From the NCBI RefSeq assembly GCF_003418935.1, contig NZ_QVMT01000001.1:536063-600062 (forward strand): a stretch of DNA of 64,000 nucleotides, given 5' to 3'. Positions 58,354 to 64,000 of this stretch are shown in pieces. The stretch's first letter is position 1, and each line of letters starts with the position of its first letter. A program made the translations under genes and the position numbers. The DNA comes from Emticicia sp. C21. GTDB taxonomy: Bacteria; Bacteroidota; Bacteroidia; Cytophagales; Spirosomataceae. The notes under the pieces were generated by a model. That model had not been told where the DNA came from, did not search any database, and saw only the letters and a list, made by a program, of their open reading frames with translations.

Positions 58354-59472
58354 TTATTTGAATAATTTCTGCGCAATGGTAGTGAGGTAGAGCTTGCAGT
58401 TCATCCAGGTATGACCACCATCAGAGATCAGGCTTTCGTATTTAATTTTCTTCTGGTCAAGCACCTGCATAAACTCCTGATTTACGCCATATAAGCCGTC
58501 TTCTTTGCCTACGCCTATCCAGAATAATTTTAGATTTTTGTTAACCAACTCAGGATTCTTAAAGGCTGCTTCATTGTTTCTGTCAAATTCATTTTTAAGC
58601 ATGCCGGGTGCAAAGCCGCATACATAGCCAAACTGGTCAGTATTGTTCAGCCCAAAGTATAAGGTAGTACCTCCACCGCCTGAAAAACCCGCAATAGCCC
58701 GACTATTTTTATCTTTGATGGTTCGGTAATTTTGTTCGACAAAAGGTATCAGATGATTGAAGAAGTCTTTCTTAAACTCTTGTAAATTATCCCAGTTTCT
58801 AAGACTTCCTGATGATTTGCTGATGACCGGATAAGCACGGCCATAGGGCATGACAATAATCATGGGTTTGGCTTTTCCCTGAGCAATCAGATTATCCAGA
58901 ATAATATTGGCTCTTCCTACTTTGGTCCAGGTTTCTTCTGTATCGGTGGTACCATGTAAGAGATAGAGCACAGGATAAGAAGCTTTAGCACTCGTTTCAT
59001 AGCCTGGGGGAGTGTATATCACAACGGGACGAGTACCTAATTCGGCAGAATGATAATAACGATAGGAAATAGTACCATGCGGCACATTCTGCACTGTATG
59101 CACTAAAGGCGAGTTTCCGGTAATTTCTACCAGACTATTCTGAAAACCTTCATTCGGAAAAATAGCCGAGTTATTAGGGTCAGCTAACTGAATGCCATCT
59201 ACGTTAAACGCATACGGATACATATCCGGCTTTACAGGAGCCGAAGTAACACTCCACACACCACGTTCGTCTTTGCTCATAGCCAAAGGTGTTTTTTCAA
59301 ACTGGACATTTAGTTTTACCTCTTTGGCGGCAGGTGCATACAAACGAAACGTAACGGAATGATCTGCATGCACTTCCGGCGAAATAATTGCTGGTCTTGC
59401 AACGGGTTGAGCAAAGCCTTCTATCAAAGCACAGACGGTCAGAAAAACGGTAGTAATTAGTTTTACTTTCAT
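58354..59472 (-). CDS. CE1-type esterase with CBM48-like domain (GFSGGG variant)
   Basis: A 372-residue secreted protein. The ATG at 59472 begins the signal peptide MKVKLITTVFLTVCALIEGF; the longer frame from 59499 overlaps the upstream gene and is less likely. The CBM48-like domain starts ISPEVHADHSVTFRLYA. The CE1 domain has [18 protein letters not shown], nucleophile in AGFSGGGGTTLYFG, and His in [14 protein letters not shown]. First of the three close paralogues in transcription order, 10 bp after the CE6 fusion gene. Confidence 0.88.
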   Translation of the reverse strand: MKVKLITTVFLTVCALIEGFAQPVARPAIISPEVHADHSVTFRLYAPAAKEVKLNVQFEKTPLAMSKDERGVWSVTSAPVKPDMYPYAFNVDGIQLADPNNSAIFPNEGFQNSLVEITGNSPLVHTVQNVPHGTISYRYYHSAELGTRPVVIYTPPGYETSAKASYPVLYLLHGTTDTEETWTKVGRANIILDNLIAQGKAKPMIIVMPYGRAYPVISKSSGSLRNWDNLQEFKKDFFNHLIPFVEQNYRTIKDKNSRAIAGFSGGGGTTLYFGLNNTDQFGYVCGFAPGMLKNEFDRNNEAAFKNPELVNKNLKLFWIGVGKEDGLYGVNQEFMQVLDQKKIKYESLISDGGHTWMNCKLYLTTIAQKLFK

Positions 59473-59482
59473 TATATCAGAA

Positions 59483-61192
59483 TTATTTAGTCCAACCATT
59501 ACGTTTCATCCAGTCAAAGAGAGGATTCATCCAGCCTGGGTGCCTGAATATAAATCCGTGGTCGCCTTTCGGGAAAATATGCATTTCTACCTCTACTTTA
59601 TTTTTGCGCAAACGCTCAAAATAGGAAATGCTATTATCCACATCTACTACTTTGTCGTCAGCAGAATGGGTCAGCCAGGTTGGAGGCGTATTAGCTTTTA
59701 TTTGCAAATCATTAGAGAAATAGGCTATATCTTCCTGCGATGGATTTTTACCAAGTAGATTCTCTCTTGAACCTTTGTGGGCAAGGCTGTCCTTCATACT
59801 GATGACCGGATAAACCAGAATCTGAAAGTCAGGTCTCAGACTTGTATTATTTGGGTTATTTATCCATGATTTCTCAAAATGAGTGGCAGCTGTACTAGCC
59901 AGATGCCCACCTGCAGAAAAGCCCATGATACCAATTTTATTTTTGTCAATACCCCATTTTTCAGCATTCTCTCTCACCATTTTCAAGGCTTGCTGTGCAT
60001 CCTGCAGTGGTCCTATTTTCTTATCCGGCATGATTTCATCACTCGGGAGTCTATATTTAAGTATAAAGGCCGCAATTCCCTTTTCGGCCAAAGCTTTGGC
60101 TATATTAATCCCTTCACCATTATATACCACAACACCGTAGCCACCGCCAGGAATAACAATAACCGCAGTACCAGTCGAAAGATTAGGGTCAGCTTTATAG
60201 TACTCCAAAGTAGGCGTGGTAATTCCTTTGTAAACGCCATTCTCTGCGCCGGTTTCTTTCATTACAGCCGGTTTTGAATTAGGTACACCATCAGGATAGA
60301 GCAGCATTTTTTCTGAAGGCACAATACTGCTTTCGTCAATAGTGATTCTTTTACCTTGTGATGCCAATAAGGCCGCAGCATAGCGTTTACCAAAAATCCT
60401 GACTCCGGCACTGCTGAAATGGAGTTTGTCAGGCACGGCAGGTAAACCTTTAGAAGATACTACAGTGGCTTTGGGTAAGGTCTGGGGTAGGCTAGCAATG
60501 ATTTCATTCATACTGGTACATTTACCGCCCTGGTCTGCGCCGACAACCTCCCCAGCCAGTAAGGGAATGGAATTAGGAGCCAGATTTAAATCGGCCAGAA
60601 TATCGTTATACAATTTTTTAACCTGCGCTGGCCAGGTTTTATCACCTGTATTTGACTCTCCCTGATGTAATAGAATACCCTTGATTACACCTGATTTCTG
60701 GGCAATTCTGGCCATTTCTATCAATCTTTTGTAGGGGTTGCCACCATACTGATTGGCCATGTTAATCATCCATGGCTTTTCTTTCGCCGATGAATCGAGA
60801 TAAGCCTGATATTTTGCTTTATCAAAAATCTCTAGTTTACTTCCTGCTACTGCTACGTGTACCAGACCTAACGATTGTTGTTGAGGCATGTTTTCAAGCA
60901 TGGTCCGGCCGAAGTAATCAGCAGGTGAAAGGCCAGTTTTGCAGCGGCATAAGGGTGGTTTGGCTGTATACCATTGGCCTTTAACCCGATTCAGTTCAGG
61001 ACAATCCAAGGCCTCCAGTATTTTGAAACGGCTGTCGATATTAACAGTATCCTGCGCTTCGATTCTCCCCGCGCCCTCCATATTCGACTGCCCGATGCAG
61101 AGGTAAATATGAAAGTTTGGATTTTGAGCAAAAGCTCCTGTTCCCTGAAATAGTAAAAGGAGTGATAGAATACGAAAAAGGTTCTTTCTCAT
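59483..61192 (-). CDS. Double esterase: CE6/SASA-type domain fused to alpha/beta hydrolase
   Basis: A 569-residue secreted protein (signal peptide ending GAFAQ). Domain 1 (about 25-275) is a SGNH-like acetyl-xylan esterase of the CE6/sialate-O-acetylesterase type. Its nucleophile is Ser36 in LCIGQSNMEGAGR; ILLHQGESNTGDKTW and DKLHFSSAG follow. Domain 2 (about 285-569) is an alpha/beta hydrolase with VIPGGGYGVVVYNGEG, nucleophile in IMGFSAGGHLAST, Asp in HSADDKVVDV and His in GDHGFIFRHPGW. Both should remove acetyl groups, possibly at different positions. The GH43 gene ends 24 bp upstream. Confidence 0.9.
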   Translation of the reverse strand: MRKNLFRILSLLLLFQGTGAFAQNPNFHIYLCIGQSNMEGAGRIEAQDTVNIDSRFKILEALDCPELNRVKGQWYTAKPPLCRCKTGLSPADYFGRTMLENMPQQQSLGLVHVAVAGSKLEIFDKAKYQAYLDSSAKEKPWMINMANQYGGNPYKRLIEMARIAQKSGVIKGILLHQGESNTGDKTWPAQVKKLYNDILADLNLAPNSIPLLAGEVVGADQGGKCTSMNEIIASLPQTLPKATVVSSKGLPAVPDKLHFSSAGVRIFGKRYAAALLASQGKRITIDESSIVPSEKMLLYPDGVPNSKPAVMKETGAENGVYKGITTPTLEYYKADPNLSTGTAVIVIPGGGYGVVVYNGEGINIAKALAEKGIAAFILKYRLPSDEIMPDKKIGPLQDAQQALKMVRENAEKWGIDKNKIGIMGFSAGGHLASTAATHFEKSWINNPNNTSLRPDFQILVYPVISMKDSLAHKGSRENLLGKNPSQEDIAYFSNDLQIKANTPPTWLTHSADDKVVDVDNSISYFERLRKNKVEVEMHIFPKGDHGFIFRHPGWMNPLFDWMKRNGWTK

Positions 61193-61216
61193 AGTGTTAA
61201 AATAGCTGTAAACTAT

Positions 61217-62794
61217 TTACCTGGTTGATGAAATAGTGTCTGAAATTCTGAAATAATCAAAGTCGGCATAGCCCCCAATCTGTTGAGTAGCATAATTAAA
61301 AAGACCAAAACGATAACCCATGAAATGCGGAATGGTATATGGCATTTTTAAAGGCTCTCCGATACTACGCCACAATTTGCCATCAAGGCTATAAAAGAAA
61401 TGAGCTATATCGGCTCTATTCCTGAAGTCACATTCGGCTCTCAGGTAGACTGTGTTTTGTTGCAAAGGTATTTGTTCAATTTCTATGGGCTTGCCGGTAT
61501 TCGCACTCACCATCACAATTGATTTGCTGCCCTTAACTACCTTCACTCCTACCAGGCCATAGTTTTTCTGTAATAATCCCAGTCCGGCAAAGTCTCCCTG
61601 TTGCATATTTGATATATCCAGTAATGTCACACCTGACGATTCAGGACCAATGGTCCTTTGCGTGAGTGTATTTCGGGCTAATACAAAAGAGGTATCTATT
61701 CTGCCAGTCTTTAAACGTAAAAAGCCTTTACGTTCTGTAACCGACCATAAGCGATTATCAGGATTATGATTCCATTGCCAGACCAATGGCAAAGACGCGT
61801 CTCCTTTTTTACGGGTAAATTCATCTGACTGAACTATGCCCGGAATCAGGCCTTTGCTTGTAGGTAAATCTAATGTTTCAGGTACTTTGCCGTTTTCTCC
61901 CAAAACAGGCCAACCATCCTCCCACCTGACAGGTAGGAGATAGGGTATCCGCCCTACCCCTCCAAAATCACGAAACAGGTAGGCAAACCAGCGTCCATCC
62001 GGTGTATCAATTAATCCTCCCTGCGCTACGCCTAAGTCCTGTAAAGCTACTCTACCTTCCCAGGGTCCTGTGATTTTATCTGCCCGATGAATGATTACTG
62101 TACGCATTCCTCCGCGTGGCCAGGCAATATTAAACAGATAATATTTACCATTTACTTTAAATACCTGCGACCCCTCGGCACCCAACATAATATTTGTTCC
62201 GGCCGGATCACTGGCATTCTCAATAATTGTCTGGTCAAGCCCATCTTTTTTGATGCCTGATACCCCGGTATTCAACTCAATAATTTTTATTTTCCCATTG
62301 CCATAAATCATATAAACTTTACCATCATCGTCAAAAAACAAGGAATGGTCGTGCAGGCTGGGGGCAAAAGAAACGGCTTTCCAGGGGCCTTTCTCTATAT
62401 TTTTTGTGGTATAAATATGGGTTTTGCCAGTAGTCTGTGCAAAGGTAGTTACGTAGTAAAGACCCTTGTGATATTTGATACAACTAGCCCATGAGCCTCG
62501 CCCATAAGTGCCTTTCCCATCTGTAAGATTGAGTGAGGGAATATTAGCCAACGTATCATATACATAGCCTAGCATTTGCCAGTTGACCAAATCGTTGGAT
62601 TTCATGATAGGCACACCTGGGCTCATATGCATGGTTGTACTACTCATATAGTAATTCTTACCCACCCGTATCATAGACATATCAGGCACATCAGCAAAAA
62701 TGACCGGATTTTTTGCCTTGCTTTCCTGCGCCCGAACTACTTGCCCGAGGCAACTGATAAAAATTATCGCTATGATTAACGCTACTTTCTTCAT
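61217..62794 (-). CDS. GH43 beta-xylosidase / arabinofuranosidase with C-terminal lectin-like domain
   Basis: A 525-residue secreted enzyme (signal peptide ending VVRAQ). The five-bladed propeller has the catalytic base Asp in NPVIFADVPDMSMI, the second Asp in LHDHSLFFDDDGKVYM and the acid Glu in MLGAEGSQVFKV. The C-terminal concanavalin-like module (about 330-525) contains SGVTLLDISNMQQGDFAGLG and FFYSLDGKLWR, the GH43 C2-type domain. Such two-domain enzymes are beta-xylosidases or arabinofuranosidases on xylan. Its ATG overlaps the preceding gene's stop (ATGA). Confidence 0.93.
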   Translation of the reverse strand: MKKVALIIAIIFISCLGQVVRAQESKAKNPVIFADVPDMSMIRVGKNYYMSSTTMHMSPGVPIMKSNDLVNWQMLGYVYDTLANIPSLNLTDGKGTYGRGSWASCIKYHKGLYYVTTFAQTTGKTHIYTTKNIEKGPWKAVSFAPSLHDHSLFFDDDGKVYMIYGNGKIKIIELNTGVSGIKKDGLDQTIIENASDPAGTNIMLGAEGSQVFKVNGKYYLFNIAWPRGGMRTVIIHRADKITGPWEGRVALQDLGVAQGGLIDTPDGRWFAYLFRDFGGVGRIPYLLPVRWEDGWPVLGENGKVPETLDLPTSKGLIPGIVQSDEFTRKKGDASLPLVWQWNHNPDNRLWSVTERKGFLRLKTGRIDTSFVLARNTLTQRTIGPESSGVTLLDISNMQQGDFAGLGLLQKNYGLVGVKVVKGSKSIVMVSANTGKPIEIEQIPLQQNTVYLRAECDFRNRADIAHFFYSLDGKLWRSIGEPLKMPYTIPHFMGYRFGLFNYATQQIGGYADFDYFRISDTISSTR

Positions 62795-64000
62795 TTCAGC
62801 ATAGGGTCGTTGCCACTGTATTTCAGGAATTTAAAGGAGGCGCTATTGGTCGAATTTTCACCTGATGAAGTGGCATACATGCCGTACACACAGCCAATAA
62901 AACTCCCGGCTTCTTTGGTGCTCAAAAATTTACCATCCATTTTATCTTTCAGCAGGTGCCAGTTTTTAGCATCGGTCGAATAGTAAAAACTGTAATCTGC
63001 TCCTTCGGATTTAATCCGGAAAGTAAGTTTTTTTACATTGGCAGTTAGTGGTACCTCCGTCAGCAATTCCATGGTTTTTTCTTTGGGCTGACTTTTGAAA
63101 AGCTGGACTACTTCTTTGTCTTCATTTTTAGATTTGGCTATGAAGTAAAAATGTCGCTCGTCCTGAAAAATTACTAATCCTGCTTTTTCGCTCACAGATT
63201 TCGGTGAGAAATTCAGTTCAATTTCTGCTGTACTGTTTAAATGTTGCTGGCGTTTGCCCACAAAGGATGGATTGTTGAACTCTGAAATGGTTTCGGGTTT
63301 TAGCTTCAAAGTCAGCCCATCAGCTTTTGATGTTTTGAACGAACTGCTATCCACAGTTCGCATGAATAGCAAGGAAGGGTCAAGACCCTTGTCAAAAGTA
63401 AGCGTATACTGAAAATTACCTGATTGCGGCAAGCCCCCTTTGGGTTTAATTTCTTTGATATTGGTCTGATAGCTATACTCAATGGCCTTTTCGCCGTGTT
63501 CAATCATCGGCCATTCATCTTTCCATGTTACCGGAGCAATAAATGTTTCACGACCCGTATTATAATAATCTCCTTCGTAAGGACGCACTGCCAGGAAAAT
63601 ACAATACATTTTACCATCGGGGCCATCCACAAACTGGGCATGCCCTGCTGAAGTAATTGGGTATTTCCTATCGGCAGGCAATTCTCTTTGGGTTAAGATT
63701 GGATTTCCTTCATAAGGCACATAAGGCCCCCATACTGATTTACTACGTAAGATTACTTCTGAGTGATTGACTGAGGTTCCTCCTTCGGCTGCATATAAAT
63801 AATACCAGTCATTACGTTTCAGGATATGAGGTCCTTCTATCCACACAGGTTTTTTAGAAAGGTCCACCCCCCCGTTCACCAGTTGTTTTTCCTCGCCAAC
63901 CACTTTCAGGTTCTGGTAATCAAATTCATACATTCTAATGGTCCGATGCCCGGAGTATAAGGGTTTTCTATCTGGTGCATCACTATTATAAATGATATAG
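62791..64000 (-). CDS. GH43-family enzyme, N-terminus cut by right edge
   Basis: The frame runs open through the right edge and ends at 62791-62793. The first ATG inside the window (63933) is internal, because coding sequence continues upstream to base 64000 (YIIYNSDAPDRKPLYSGHRT followed by IR). WIEGPHILKRNDWYYLYAAE carries the catalytic acid Glu, and SAGHAQFVDGPDGKMYC follows. The C-terminal domain of about 180 residues (FSPKSVSEKAGLVIFQDERH, FYYSTDAKNWHLL) is lectin-like as in two-domain GH43 proteins. Signal peptide and catalytic Asp are outside the window. Likely beta-xylosidase or arabinofuranosidase. Confidence 0.9.
   Translation of the reverse strand, partial: YIIYNSDAPDRKPLYSGHRTIRMYEFDYQNLKVVGEEKQLVNGGVDLSKKPVWIEGPHILKRNDWYYLYAAEGGTSVNHSEVILRSKSVWGPYVPYEGNPILTQRELPADRKYPITSAGHAQFVDGPDGKMYCIFLAVRPYEGDYYNTGRETFIAPVTWKDEWPMIEHGEKAIEYSYQTNIKEIKPKGGLPQSGNFQYTLTFDKGLDPSLLFMRTVDSSSFKTSKADGLTLKLKPETISEFNNPSFVGKRQQHLNSTAEIELNFSPKSVSEKAGLVIFQDERHFYFIAKSKNEDKEVVQLFKSQPKEKTMELLTEVPLTANVKKLTFRIKSEGADYSFYYSTDAKNWHLLKDKMDGKFLSTKEAGSFIGCVYGMYATSSGENSTNSASFKFLKYSGNDPMLK

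Noticed and set aside
58326-58376. Upstream alternative start for the GFSRGG esterase
   Set aside because: The added 17 residues are charged, overlap the neighbouring gene end and precede a complete signal peptide starting at 58325.
59473-59499. Upstream alternative start for the GFSGGG esterase
   Set aside because: It overlaps the CE6 fusion gene, and the ATG at 59472 starts a complete signal peptide.

Overview
The window looks like a chromosomal segment of a Bacteroidota species, probably a Cytophagales-type environmental polysaccharide degrader (inference). The pointers are a SusC/SusD pair, a type IX secretion C-terminal signal, a DUF4834-type small protein, promoters of the TTTG / TAnnTTTG kind, AT-rich intergenic DNA and few Shine-Dalgarno sequences. 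No plasmid, phage or CRISPR signature is visible. A tRNA-Asn gene followed by decayed insertion sequences (about 27.7-30.3 kb) separates two functional halves.

Left half, 0-27.5 kb: housekeeping genes come first (aminotransferase tail, CtlX/arginine-deiminase-like hydrolase, deoC, a DUF4834-DoxX-histone-deacetylase-like group, a TlpA-like thiol protein). A complete nitrate and nitrite assimilation regulon follows. A minus-strand gene set encodes an Alginate_exp-type outer-membrane barrel, a NarK-type transporter, a one-polypeptide nitrate reductase (molybdopterin domain + FAD/NAD domain + BFD [2Fe-2S] domain), a secreted PQQ-dehydrogenase-like propeller and a protein joining a sulfite/nitrite-reductase-like region to a rubredoxin. 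Next come a siroheme-pathway methyltransferase (cobA type), divergent from a NarX-like sensor kinase and NarL-like regulator, and later nirB-nirD. An 18-bp palindrome, approximately ATAAGTA-N4-TACTYAT, occurs in the three control regions of this set. The leaders of the nitrate operon and of nirB also share a two-part element (CTGACWTGGGGG, 20-21 nt, GCAAACGTAGGTA). Between these lies a sigma-factor locus: ECF sigma factor, an anti-sigma-like/beta-barrel fusion, a Big_9-type lipoprotein and a T9SS-exported protein.

Right half, 30.5-64 kb: an arabinoxylan utilization locus. A zinc-ribbon LacI regulator is divergent from susC-susD. Then come a BASS-family transporter, an exported RraA-like protein, a Tat-signal enolase-superfamily dehydratase, an FAH-family ketodeoxypentonate-dehydratase-like enzyme, a GH10 xylanase and a small secreted protein. 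On the minus strand, a Tat-signal Gfo/Idh/MocA oxidoreductase, an SSS sugar symporter, a small transaldolase and araDAB form an operon controlled by a NrtR-type AraR. A long minus-strand array follows: GH51, five proteins with six CE1-type esterase domains, a CE6/alpha-beta-hydrolase double esterase and two GH43 enzymes, the last running off the right edge. Four copies of a 17-bp palindrome (TGTGTYA-N3-TRACACA type) lie upstream of araB (two), araR and susC and are the likely AraR regulon sites.

Working model: esterases strip acetyl and feruloyl groups, and GH10/GH43/GH51 release xylo-oligosaccharides and arabinose. SusCD and the SSS symporter import them, and AraBAD plus transaldolase feed the pentose phosphate pathway. 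A second, oxidative branch with several exported enzymes and a keto-acid-type transporter may act in the periplasm; this is the most unusual metabolic proposal in the window.
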